Assembly: GCF_019649055.1 (NCBI RefSeq)
Contig: NW_026570347.1
Location: 62,001 to 126,000 of the forward strand
Direction of reading: 5' to 3'
DNA: 64,000 nt
Source: Paramacrobiotus metropolitanus
Taxonomy: Eukaryota; Tardigrada; Eutardigrada; Parachela; Macrobiotidae
Positions within the stretch are counted from its first letter, which is position 1, and every line of letters begins with the position of its first letter. The notes beneath the pieces were generated by a model, which did not search any database, was not told the origin of the DNA, and was given only the letters and a program-made list of their open reading frames with translations. The position numbers and the translations under genes are program-made. Below, one piece after another: positions 23,733-36,900 of this stretch.

Positions 23733-26700
23733 TAAGACGGGATCTTTTGGGAGGAGAGCTTTTCCAATCCCATGGGTTGTGCACACTTGGATTTTAGGAT
23801 GTTTATGTTCACGTTCGGCCGTTGCTCAGCCGTGATTCTCCTTTATTGTGTTCTTAATCCGCTGTTGGACCAACAAAATCTTCCATGGCTTGTACAGATG
23901 AATTTTTCGGAATTCTTTATTATTATCCCAAAGTATTTTTCGTCGCGCGACTGCTTTTCTCGTTTTCAGTTGATTTTCATCTGTTTCTTTGTGCTGTGGG
24001 ATAATGCGTATTGTCGAGTCGGTCTACTGGCATTTTCGTCAATTGGAAATCTTTTGGAACGAGATATTCGACCTTGCCTTCGAGTGTTGCGTGATTATTG
24101 TTATATTATCCATTTGTGTAACGTCGGTATCGTCGTTTCCAGTCGGTTATTTTTCGGGCGCAGCTGCAGATGAACAGCAAACCAATTCATATGCTCAAGA
24201 TGCAGAAAATACTAGGTTTGTTTTTCTATTTGTTTGTTGACTGATTTTGTTGTCTATGTTTCGGCATGTTATAACCATCAAAATTTGACGGAAGAACGGA
24301 TGGCGAAAGTGAAGTTGAGCAGGTGTGGGCAGGATAATTTATGCCCAGTTATAACCGGCACCCCGTGAATTTTGGCGCCTTTGAGCATATCTCGAAAGAT
24401 GCCACTGGGTGACTGTTTAAAATGCGAGATTGTGTAATCGGCACAGTGAAAATTTGGCGGTTTGAAATTTGAATGTTTTCAGTGTATTTACTTTTGTTTC
24501 GAAGGAAATGTGTTTAATTGCAGTTCTTTCCCCTGCCTTCCTTAATTGATTGGGTTGAAGGAAAACAGTTCTTTCGTTCAAGAATTTTTTCTTCTACGAA
24601 ATGTTTGTTGTACAGAGTTCATTAAAGTTGGAAACGTTTCTTGCCTTCTTGGTTCCGCTACATTAATTTCACTGATGTTTACTGAGTAGGCAGAGAAGAC
24701 ATACTCAAAATTAATTTAATGTGATTTAGTTTCACGTAATCCACCTGGTTCGTTCTTAAAAAATGTGGCGCTATGAAATATAAGCAACGTTACCAAACCA
24801 ACGTGTGCTATAACAGAAATTTAACGAAAAGTAAAGGACATGAAAAGTCTTGTGCTCTCTCCACAGCAGCCAAATTCAGTTAAACAGAATAACGCCCACG
24901 GTCTGTCAACAGTGCATAAATCTTACCAAATGGAAGCAGCTGTTCGTAAAATACATCTTAAATTATTCTTAATGTTTCTTCAAAAAGGTTTTGCAGCGCT
25001 CGCGTCAGGAGGATCGACGCAGACCATGTTCGGAACTTCATTTATAGTTTTCCAGAGTGCTACAACAGGAATAATGACACGAGACTGAAGTAGTGATATG
25101 CTGATCACTGATATTACATGGTATAGATTCTGTAATAGCAAATCAAAGAAGAGATCGGGAGATCTGGAACAAACTTGAAGTGCCGGTAATATGCATATGG
25201 TCGCTACAGCAATACACAACAAAAGGTTTTTTGCTATCACCAAGTTACCTATCTAATGTGGAGATTGAAATATTTTGTATTATACTTTTACTTGCAGCTT
25301 GTCAAGAGATTTTTTATTACTTCCCTTATGTCTCATTGTTAATTGCAGAATTTCCCGCTTGACATGGAATGCTTTACTTTGCGGGGTGGGTTATTTGCTT
25401 TAAGGATATGTGTCTGCCTTGAACAAACTTCAAACAAATGAGCAAATTTTCCACGTTTTGCAGAAAAATCAGCTGAAGTGCATTTTATCGTACGGGAGCG
25501 TAGCTGTTGCACATGTAGTGGCGGCAGTTGATATCCGGTTGTCAGAAGATTGCACATGTTCGGTAGTATGTGGGATGTTTTAATGGATAATTTCATCTGG
25601 GAATAACCCAACCGATATAATTTAGCAGTCTTAAATTTAATCTTGAGGCCGTGTCAATCAGGGTTTCCTTGAGCAATTCGTTCGCATGTATGCTATAGTC
25701 GGTGACGCGCAAGTGCAAATCTCATAATCAGTGATGATGATCGTGGCCGGCTGATGTATCCGTTTTATTACTTGAGCCGGCATTGTCTGCACTATGCTGA
25801 ATAGTAGGCTTTGCTGTATTGTTCTCAGGTTGTGGAAATTATAACCATTATGCTGCTTGTGGCATTTATCATTAGACGCTGCTTGCCGAAATGCCCCACC
25901 CAAATATCAGTGAAGCTTGTTATACCACACAAATAGTAGACATACGGTAGAAAATTATAACTAGTAACCTTTGGCATTTTTGTAGTGTGTAATGTGTATG
26001 TGTATTATAGTGTCATGGAAGCGTAAAGCAAAATTTTTTGTGTGCCGCTCTGTGCTTCTTCTATTTGGCAACGAATTCCAGCTCATTTCTCATCCAGCAT
26101 TAACGTTTCTTCAGAGTGCGGTACGGTACATGCATCGGTAGATATTATTGCTTATCAATAATTCGGTATTCTCCGACGTGTAAAGTGGTCATGTCTCGGA
26201 CAAACCTTAAGCTGCTGGTTGCGCATGTACCACTGGCACTCGGTTATGGCATGGTCAAGTGGTTCGGCTTGTGCTGTGTCGTCCGCATATCGAAGCCTCT
26301 GCGCACTAGTGGCATCGTGATCGGCGAGATTATTCGTTTGCAATGCTTGAAGTTAACCGCAATTATGCGGAACCAACATTTTCCCCCTTTTATTTATCTG
26401 TTCCGTATCACTTCTCTATTCTACCCATTAATCAACTGTCTAATGAGGATGCGCGTCCAGATCTCGTGTACGGTGTATGCCGGCAACGTTAATGTTCAGC
26501 TTGCGCACCATGAAGTGTCAGTGTCACTGGTTCTGTGAAGTGATTTATGCACCGATGACTTCTGGTTCTGCGTTTTTAATTTATAAAAAAAGATGCAGCG
26601 CATACGCAGTACAGTGAATACTATCCAACAGAGGCGAAGCTTATAGTAGCAATTAGCAAATGAAAGCAGCGGACCCTCGGTTTAGTACAGCCAGCCTATT

Positions 26701-29700
26701 ACAGAATATAGATTATGCTAAATTAACAGGAACATCTTCTGCACATAATCATTCTTGAACTGATTTGATTTTCCTGTGGCGCTGAAGTTGGACTGTTATA
26801 ATATAAATCGTTCAAAAAATGAATTCAAAGCAGGTCTACCGATCCGTTCTATAATTTCATGTGCAATTTCCCAGGTATTTGTGCTTTGCGAACTTATACC
26901 ATACGGCATACAGTATCTAGCTAACATGAAAAGATATAAGTAATTATAATGTGCCTTTTATTGATGTTATGTCTATAGAAATTAGAACAGCCAACGATAA
27001 TGTTTAACTGCAAATCGTAAAATGTGGCAGTTGGGATATAGTAACCTTTGCCTGACAAACACATCTGTAAGAGCCAGTTTTATTGTCATCTTTACGAGTA
27101 GTGCATACAAGACCGTCGCAAACATGCAGTACATTTTACAATACCTTTAGCAGTATAAGCCTAACGTAAGTACTTGATGAAATCAATGCTGGCAAGCATA
27201 TGCGAAATCGTGACCGCAGTTCTCCCAACTTTACGAGTAGCAATTCTTTTTAACATCTGATTAATTAGACGACGGTTTAGCGCTGGCTATAAATAAAAAT
27301 AACCCAGCTGTGTAAGTGTACGGAGTATCAATTCTTGTACTGTTCTCGTATTAATTACAATAATTATCACCATCCGGACAACCTGCGTAAATGCTTAACG
27401 ACAAAGTTCTACACCGATCAGTGATAAAAAACAGAAAGAGACTGTTACCATCAGCACCGATTTTCATGGTTAGTTCTAAAAGTATATTTGAAAAAGACGT
27501 ACTTTTTAGTTTCAGTTTTGTTTTACCTGGAAGAGTAGGACAAACTAACATAATACAACGGATTCTGTTTTGGCCTACCATATGGCATACACGATATGTT
27601 TACGGAACCGGCTGTGCGAGCGATCGCAATAATAAATAACTGTTATTAAACTAAGGGCTAATATTTGTATACCACACGTGAGACGTTTATTTAGTTATAG
27701 GTGATTAAAAATTAGAAATCCGAAACTGATTAAAAACTACACATCCCAAATGAGATTGTGATCAGCAGCTTTCAACATATTACATATATACAGAAAATAA
27801 TAATTATATTTAGATTATAATTGCATTCATTTATTGCTGGAATCGTATATATTTTTTTTACCGCTAATTAAATGGGAATAATGCTTAAGCGTTAACTTAA
27901 AGAATGAATCAGCGCTGAAATCGAACGTAATGATTTTTGTTTGATAAGGGAAATGACTCGTGTCAGATCAATTATACCATCGGCTCGTTTAAAATCTATA
28001 ACCCTTAATGGTGGCAATAGCAGACTCGGGTTTCCTGTATCAGCATGGTAAGAAGCCGGTACAGAACAGGACACATCCTCCATATATATGCGGGATATCT
28101 GTAAAAGGGTGCATGTTCAATTTACATTTTCTAGTGTTATTGTTCCGGCATATTTGCACTGATACAATGCCGGGTTGGCCGTAATGTAATGTGGGCAAAC
28201 AGTTCTGTCAACAAGTGAGCTTTCTTTCTTTTTCCTTGGACTGAGTTGTCATTTGCACGCAGAATGCCGGGTTATAGCATATGTACGGAGAGTAGCCGAG
28301 CATTTTGTGGAAAACTGGGTCTAACCGTGATCGTGGCAATTCGATGTTTGATGGACACTATATGTATAAACGGTCATGGGAATAACCTCCGGCTTGGCGA
28401 GCCGGTAAAGTAATTGTGAAGCACCAATTGGTATATTTACATCAACAGCATGTCGAGCTAATCAATACGACTCTGGTATAATTGCTTGACGCGCAGTCCA
28501 CGGAAAATGCTAGCCATTTACAAGGGGCGAAGCAGCCGGAGAGCTGGCTAATTACCACCAAAAATTTTCGGTCTGCCAAAGCATTTTTCTGTGATCTACG
28601 TCGAAACATTCTAAATCTACACGCTATTACCTCATACGAAATACAAAACAAAAATGTCAGAATACGAGTAAGTCAGAAATCATACGCACTATGTACGCAC
28701 TACAGCACAACCGAATTAGCACAGGGTACCGTAATATATCGAGAGAAAACAAATGTGTATTTGTACTTGTGAACTATGATGCAAAGCAGTAAGAAAAAAT
28801 TGTGCAAATTTGATGAAATGGTTCCTCGCTTGTTTTTTACGAAGTTTCTGATATTGTAAGGCTTCCGTAGTATATTACCATATCCCGCAGTTTATATGCC
28901 GATCGAGTATGCCAATTGCTTTGCTTGAATTCATCATAAAACAGGCAAAACTTCTGAAGAGCAGATCAACTTTTATTTTGCGTTTATTAGCAATCGGTGC
29001 ATGACCAATTAGGCTACACATGCAGTTGACCGTTGACGTAAGCACACATTGTCCCAGAACGGTGCACAACATAGATGACTAACTACCAAAAAGCAAACAA
29101 GAGGCAACAATTGAAATGGCCAACAAATGCAATACGCGAGCGAGAGACATTCGTATAATGCCAAGGATGGTGCCGATAGGTAATAACACTTCGGTGTTTG
29201 CACCGGCCAGCGGGTAAAAGTGTCGAAATCGGTAATTTATGAGCTTGATTAACAATATCTTTTCAGCCGGCATTTTCTTTAGATAGTTGTAAGTAAACCG
29301 GCTTTTGATTTCTTTTGACACATACACATGCTAGACAGATATTATATTACAAAAGTCGACATTCATGAGCAAGCCCTACATCGTTTCATCAGATCGCTAA
29401 CATCCTGCATTTCTCCATTACCGGTTTCATACAGTTGACTGGTCAAATATAAAAATCACAGAGATTTTAAGAGGGATTTATGTCGAACCCATTTTATTCA
29501 TGGCCGGTATTTGTAAAAATAATGAAAATATCCCTCGCTGCATAGAGAACATTTCTGCATGGATCTGCTGACCTGAAGCAAAGGACTTAATATGGTGGAG
29601 TACAGCAAAAATGCACTGTTATATTTTAATTATTATGCACGTATTTAATAATATGCCTTCTATATGGTGTAATAAAATATCTAGCCACAGTACCCTCAGG

Positions 29701-29944
29701 AGTTGTAAAAATTCACCAACCACAAGTTCACCGTAATTGTATAATTTTTTTGTATAGCTTTATGCATAGTATCTGGCATATGCAGTACTTGGTATCCTCC
29801 GTAAGTTGATCCGGATTGATCTGGTTTATTTCTTTGAAAAAATGAAATAATATTGCGGCAATTACTATTTATCCGAAATACTGTATGAAATTGTCCGAAT
29901 GAAATTTGGAAAGACTGTTCTTCCCAAATTTCCTCTGGCTGCTG
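23733..29944. other. Gene-poor region downstream of SoxC
   Basis: No confirmed exon over about 6 kb. The immediate flank is the SoxC 3' UTR. Open frames at 26116-26538 (+) and 25658-25903 (-) lack recognisable domains. A minus-strand frame at 29079-29268 begins MPAEKILLIKLINYRFRHFY and ends in a hydrophobic stretch near a donor-like site. It could be an exon of another gene, but no partner exons were found. Confidence 0.35.
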
Positions 29945-30967
29945 TTACGAATTAAACTGGGTAAGGGCGTGCATTTTCGCCACTTGAAAGCAGCGCTGCG
30001 GCTGTTTAAAGTGTCCTGAACTGCTCTGACCACTGTCCAGACTGGAATCAAGCTCGTTTGTTGATTTAGCTGCTGTGGTAGCGTCAGATGCCGAGCGGGG
30101 TGAGCGTCGCGACTGTTAAGATGTATTATGGAAATGTGTATAATCGTCATATAACACGGAACTTGATAAATGTTTTAAGGCGAAATATATTCGGATGCTA
30201 GTATTACATTTCCATATCGGTCCGCTAAGCACACCACCGTATTCCGGAATGTCTATTACTTTGTTACTATATTTCGCTTACTAATAACTCAGAAATTGGC
30301 GGGCTGGTTTCCATAATATACGAGGTATTTTTTACGTATGTGAGCTTGTCTTCAGTCAAAATATTGCAGAAATCAGAAACGAAAGTAAGAAACACGAGGT
30401 TGAAGTGACTAAAAGTAATTCCCATAATATGTTTACGAAAAACAGCAGTACCAAGGCGTTTAAAATTTCTCTCTAACAACTCAGCAAACAACAGCTCACA
30501 TTAACAAATCCAGCCGGCATCTGCCTATTACAGACCTCGATCGTAGCTTATTACTCACAAATTACAATCAGTTTGGTCATCCAAAAGCCGATAATATCTG
30601 TGCCAAATAAAACATCCGGTACACTGATGTTGTATTTGAGAAACAGTAAGCTTGTGAATATCTTCTGATAATTAAACACAGCAGCAATGACTAATCGTTT
30701 CATCATGCGGCAGTTCACTATGTAGCTGATATCAAAAATTACTGCAAATGAATTACATGAATAATGATGATTGTCAGGATTATTTGCTCTGTAATGCACG
30801 CATCGTATTACTTTACTAAGTAGACAACTTAAAAAAGACTTGATGGATGGTTGATGGAAAAATAAAATGCCAATTATTTCCTTTGTGCCAGCCAGAACAT
30901 AATGATTGATGAAGCTGGCTACAAGCGCGACTGTCGACGCGGTGGCGCACCGAAACGCACCGGTAAC
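29945..30967 (-). CDS. Unrecognised hydrophobic, probably multi-pass membrane protein (last three exons only)
   Basis: Three consecutive minus-strand exons all join in phase 0: 30566-30967 (134 codons), 30282-30494 (71 codons) and 29945-30112 (55 codons plus stop). The introns are 71 and 169 bases with GT-AG ends. The first exon holds several hydrophobic stretches, for example STVALVASFINHYVLA, SFAVIFDISYIV and LVIAAVF. The second has FSHFNLVFLTFVSDF. The last is a soluble Ser/Thr-rich tail (SRRSPRSASDATTAAKS onward, ending ALTQFNS). This suggests a multi-pass receptor- or channel-like protein with a cytoplasmic tail. No family signature was recognised. The 5' exons are missing. Possible upstream exons on the same strand lie at 40776-40892 and 42229-42462, but linkage across 10 kb is speculative. 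Confidence 0.5.
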
Positions 30968-33900
30968 CTAACATAACCGAATCATGTTTATTGCATGGAT
31001 TCAGTCTCTATACCACAACTGCATTATGTTTTTCGTAAAACAGTAGCTAGGTTCTTTTATGTAGAATTATATGATAATATTATTATAGATATTCCACCTT
31101 GTGTCTGCAAATCTCGTGATGTTTTCTTTTAGCAGAAATCACATGTCAGATTTCGAATTCGTAATACAACATCAAAAAACAGACTGGAGCGGTTCACTTA
31201 AAGTTTCTTCCACTTTGTTCACAATTTCCAAAGTTTTGTTTTTAAGGGATTAACTTGTACAAGAACTGGAGCTGACCGGCCAAATATTGCTCACCGAACG
31301 TTTTAATTTCTAGAAAACGTTTTCTGTTTTCGGTGCTGCCATGACATCACATATAATTTTATCTAGAGTAGACGAAGGAAGTAACTATAATAGGGAAGGG
31401 ATTCTGTGGTTATTTTCGATATCATTTGTTTCAAATCATTGCGACTGTGCATCGCACTACAGAAAATAATTTTTTAGGATGACCTTAGAAAATTTAGCGG
31501 TAACGCTTATTAAACAGAACACACGCATAACTGTAATACAGTTAGTTCAAAACCGGCGTGAAACCACAATTTTCGCAGCTGAAAATATTGCGTCAAACGG
31601 TAAATGTAAATTTTGCAATGTTTAATTGATTGGTGACCTCTAAAAAATGTTTAAGATGTCCCACAACAGTTGTTTTGAGCTATAGAAATCTTGCTATCTT
31701 CAACGTGTTAAACACTACGTTAACAATTAAGTTTTAACTAAAATACAATACAAAACCAAGGACAACACAATGCACACGATACCCTTTAAATAAAAACGCA
31801 TACGGTTTACAGACTTTTAGCCTAGCAATGATAAAACAATAGAAACAATGAGTGGTTTATGCTTGGTTTTTCGGTTCAGCATATAATTAGTTTGCTCATT
31901 CTAAAAATTTGTGAGTCTTCTATAACAGTACGTAAACATTTTCTAGTATGTTATTCTATAACAGTACGTAAACATTTTCTAGTATCCAACTATCCATTGC
32001 AAAGATTATAGTGAATTCAGATTCGCTTTGGCATAAATTAAGCACGTTTGATAGCGCTGGTCCACTGGCTTGATGGAAAGTCGTTTTTCTTAAGCATCAT
32101 TTATATCGAAGTACAATCATACTTGGCTCCAATATGAAAGCAGCGATGCGGTAAGCGCGCAGAATAATCACCGTTATTATGAAATTATTGAGCACTCAGT
32201 TCCAAATGCGTTCGGCAATGATCAAGCTTTGATTAGGGTGTTTTAGGCTGGCTCATCTTTAACATTAATTTTTGATCAGATGTTTTTCCTTGTGAAAACA
32301 TTATTATCTCGTGTACTGATGCAAAGAGATCCGTAAAAGAAATTACTGTATGCGCGGTCTCGATTTGGTAAACGACTGTTTTAATCGAAATCGATGTGAG
32401 CTTTAAGTAGCAAAATCAGTCAAACACGATTTAACGATCACATACAATTGAAACACATAAATCCAGTGTTTTAGACGAGTTAAGCCGCCGCAGATCAGTT
32501 GGGTTGAATTTTTGATAAGAAGACATGCTTGATCGCCCAGTGCTTTTGACCTACAGACTACAGTAGTCCGCATCTTCTCCCGTATCGATTTTTGTGCTAT
32601 GCTTCCAGTCGCATCTGTTCAATATGCTCAAATCTTTCTAATGCCCAAAATCACAGCATCAACAGATCATTGTTTATAATGTAAAGTGTAAACCTACTTT
32701 TCGAAAAGATCTTATAACGGCAATTATTTCTTAAGGAAAATTATGTACAGTACTAAGGCTAGAAATTTTAACATACATAGTGTAATCGTTACTGCATAAC
32801 ACATTTTATTCTGTTGCGACTCAAGTAATCGGCAAGTTCAAATTTCGCCTGTACCGGCCTTCAGAGTTACTGGTGAAAGGTACTTGAGATAATAAGAAGG
32901 GCAATAAAGCCCGCGTTGGAATTAATAGCCCTGATTGAGGCAGATTAATCATTGACCAGATCAGCATTTTGAACCATCTGCCCATGGTTTAAGGCTGTAA
33001 GCCCATAATAAAAGTGCGTGCCATATTGGAATCAAGGGGTGAAATTTAAAAGCCCGGTAACCCGGGCCCACTTACATTATACTGGCGCATTAAATGAATG
33101 TTCAGTTGGAGTGACCACGCACTGGGGCGTGATTCATCAGAGAGTGGACAGTCTCTGATCGTATCTTCCGCGCGCCGTGCATACAAATGATTTGTTTAGT
33201 GGGAAAACACTGGGAATATCCAGGACGGTATATGCCCCGGACAATTTGATCATGAGTAATCACAAACATTTAGACCTTTCCGCTGCATCTAGACCTTTAC
33301 TGTCGGCAGTGCATTTATGATAATAATACGACTGTTCAAGCAATATGGACGTCTGCGGACGCCGACTTTCCACCCAAGAAAACAATTTAAATTTAAACAG
33401 GATAACACTGGTGAGCGGTCCACCATCACATTGGCATATTTATTCCCAGTATTGTACGGCAATATTTAAGTGCTACTGTTGACTAAAAATGAAAAAATAA
33501 ACTGGTGAATTGGCGCAGTTTTGTTTTGCATGGTAATAGTGCAGACCGCTCACAGTCTAGAGTAGTCAGTTGCAAATCATTATGAATGCTGTCGGGCTCT
33601 TAACTCGCTTGTGTTAATTTTGCTTCCTCGGCTGAGTCAACATTAGTAATTAGTGACACTGACCAATATTAATTTTCATGATCCATTACACGATTGCAGT
33701 ACTAACAATTTACATATTGTGTTTGTACCCAGATTTTAGAGTTCTGTATATACGTCTCTTATCAACTCGCTGGAAATCTCTACTGATATCAACAGATTAT
33801 TTCGAAAGCTGTTTTGCAAGTTTTGAGATCTTTTCTGGCGATATTCGTGTTGAATATTGTCACAAAATGACGCATGCGTTTGACAAATTTCTCTTTCCAT

Positions 33901-36900
33901 CGATAAGGTTGCAGAATTATTACGGTGTAAAATTGTACACATATCCGTGATGTTTTATTAGCTATCGTCGATAGTCGTGACTTACGCAGGTGTCTAATCC
34001 GGAACATTTTAAGTGTCAGTTTTCAAAGTTGTGATGAAAAATGGCTCTTCACGGACTACGACAGCTATGTATGCCTTTCATCATGTACTTGCTATTTGCG
34101 GCATATGTAATAACACGTAAAATTTTGCTCTGCATAACATTAAGCCAAACTACGAAATCGCTGTAATAAAAACATTTGTTGCTGTCCGGTTTATGTTTTC
34201 AATTTTACAGGCGTTCGCGCGTTCACAAGAATTAAAACAAACATTAAATTGAAAAATTTGTACAGTACACTTTTTTGATTTACCGACTCATCTAAAAAAA
34301 CTGAATTTGTGCAGCTAGAAAAAATTCATCATCTAGAAAAAAGCTACTGGCTTATTGATATTTATACTTTATAGCGCATATGCATACTTATCCTATTATA
34401 GCACACATGTGCCTGGAAACATGGTAAAATTATTAAGAACCAGTTCAGTAGTATTATTTAATATTTATCAAGGGTCGATTATATAGTGCTGCAATATACT
34501 GAATTGATTATTCGATCTTGCAGATGTTAACGAGGTCAAACCTGCCAAAAACATTTGGCCGAACTTTATTTATGTCCATTGCGCATATCATTACAATCTT
34601 ACTGGTTCACGTTTATTTGTCAGCTACGTCTGTTTACTGTTCATGAATTTCTTGTAGTGTTATTATTTATGTGCAATAACACTATAGATAGATAACTCTC
34701 CTTTGCCATACAAATATCATGCACATGTGAATAGCCAATATTTCATGCTAATTAGAACGAAAATTTTATTCCAATCTGCATCGTTACTCCATAATGTTCG
34801 TCAAAATGCCCAGAAGGATCCGCTAAATATTGACCGCTGGCGTAGTTGTGTCAACTTGAAATGCCACACAAGAAGGATGGCAAAATATTGAAGTAATGCA
34901 GCAAGCAGCGCTGGCAGATTTATAAGCAAACAAATGGGTACGCTTATTCGTATATGCGCTGCCGTAGTATCATTCCGAATATACTTTATAAATTACCGAC
35001 CATAAGGGATCATATTTCACATTCGTTCTTCTCGTTAGATTTAACGCCTTATCACATACAGCTACAGGCAGCAGTTCAGCCTTCAGTATTCTGTGTCCCT
35101 CTAATATACAGTTAGTTCTGAACTTATGATGCAAACGGCAGCTGATGCCGAAAATGGAAAACTGAATAACTGATCATCGTCTGCGTGTAATGTGCGCCAA
35201 AGGTTGTAATCTTGCGTTCGCCGCTCGATCGTTTTAAAAGTTCTGGTGATTTCTGTTATCAGAATATTTTGAAAATTGTATTGTAATACGCATCTTTAAG
35301 AGAATATGGCGCATTAAACCAGCTACGTGTTGACGAACTATCAATACGTTTGATTGACATTAGGTGTTCGCCATAGAAATGTAGCTTTCAGGCTCATGAT
35401 CACATGATGATGGCACTGGTCGCGACATGATTTTGATTTTTTTCGCGACCGAAAATCGGCAGACATTCTCGGTAACATGTAATGACAAATAAAATACTGA
35501 TTAACGATAAATACCTACCACGGCTATCCTCATATGTTCGGTTTGTCGTTAAATAAAAATAAGCAGTGTACATTGTAAAATCAAACACCTGGCCGCTCAC
35601 GCGCAAGACAGGATTAGCTGTTCAGAGAAGCGAATCAAAAGAAATTTACGATTTACAGCGTATCATAATCAGACTCGGCTCAAAAGCTTTATAGCTTAAT
35701 ATTTGCCATAAAAGCAGTTGCGTTACGCGTTGTGATGATTGCTTGTTATGCCATAACAAGCCATACATTTGCTGTTTGAGCCTTAATATATTGCTTTAAC
35801 GACAAACCAAACTTAGGTTTCTGTAAACTGAAAATATATGTTAAGCCGCCTTGTTAATGAGTTATTATTACCGAATTAGCAAAATCATAGAGTTAATTAA
35901 CTAGAATTCAAATAACTGTTGAATTTGAATCAGCTGTAGGTGATATATCGTCACATCTCATAGTTAATGGTGGCTCATTTTACCACTTGAAACTCAGCTG
36001 TATTTCAGAAAACGTCGGGAAAGTGATTTTCATATTATTTAATCAATTTACATGTAACGAATTTGGCCGGCGTCCTTGTGCGCATTGTACAATTATACAG
36101 TGATTGCAATATTCTTTTCCGATAAATTGAATGTAAATTAATTCATCGGTGCAAATTTACTGCCTCGACGCAGTGTTGCAGCAGCCCCAAGCTAAGGTAT
36201 GTCCAAAACGTAATGTTATGAAAACCCGTTTGCAAGGTGCAAAATCCGTATATTCTGTGTAGGGAGCACCCAGCGCGCGTTTTTGGCTATATGGCATAAG
36301 CGTCGTATCTCTCAACAATTCCGCACGATTGACTCATGTAACCATGTTTACACTTAGAATCATGGTGCGCTGCTTGAAAGACATGTGAAGGAGATGATGA
36401 GATATGGATATTGCTTATAGACGAGACATAAACTGAGCTAAGTGTATCCATAATTCATGCCAAATGGACGCGTCTCTCTTGCCGGCCCCAAGATGCAATT
36501 TGTTTTCCTGGAAAGTTTGAAAGTTTCGTGTCAGTTTATTATCATAGGAGGACTGCGGCGGGGCTTCGATCTGAGACTTGTGCGACCATGCCGCTTCAAA
36601 GTGTTCTAGATTATACAGTCTTAGCCGGCATGTTATAATAAACTTTCGATTTGTCTACACAATCTAATAGAGGGCGTTTTTTATATATTTTCTTTTGATC
36701 TTTCCATTTTTCCCTGTGGCTTGTCTACATATTTGCTCCGCTTTCTGCAATTGTCATCGCCGCTTCCTGCCAGTCAAACATCCGCCTTGGCATCGAAAGT
36801 TTTTTTGATTGATATCAATACTTCCCTCTTGGATAGCGCGGCATGAATCACCGCCAAAAGTATGGGCCAACGGAACGTACGTCGGCTGCGCGCTTCCGCT

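Noticed and set aside
26116-26538. 140-residue plus-strand ORF downstream of SoxC
   Set aside because: Composition is typical of random AT-rich translation, with no domain or splice context.
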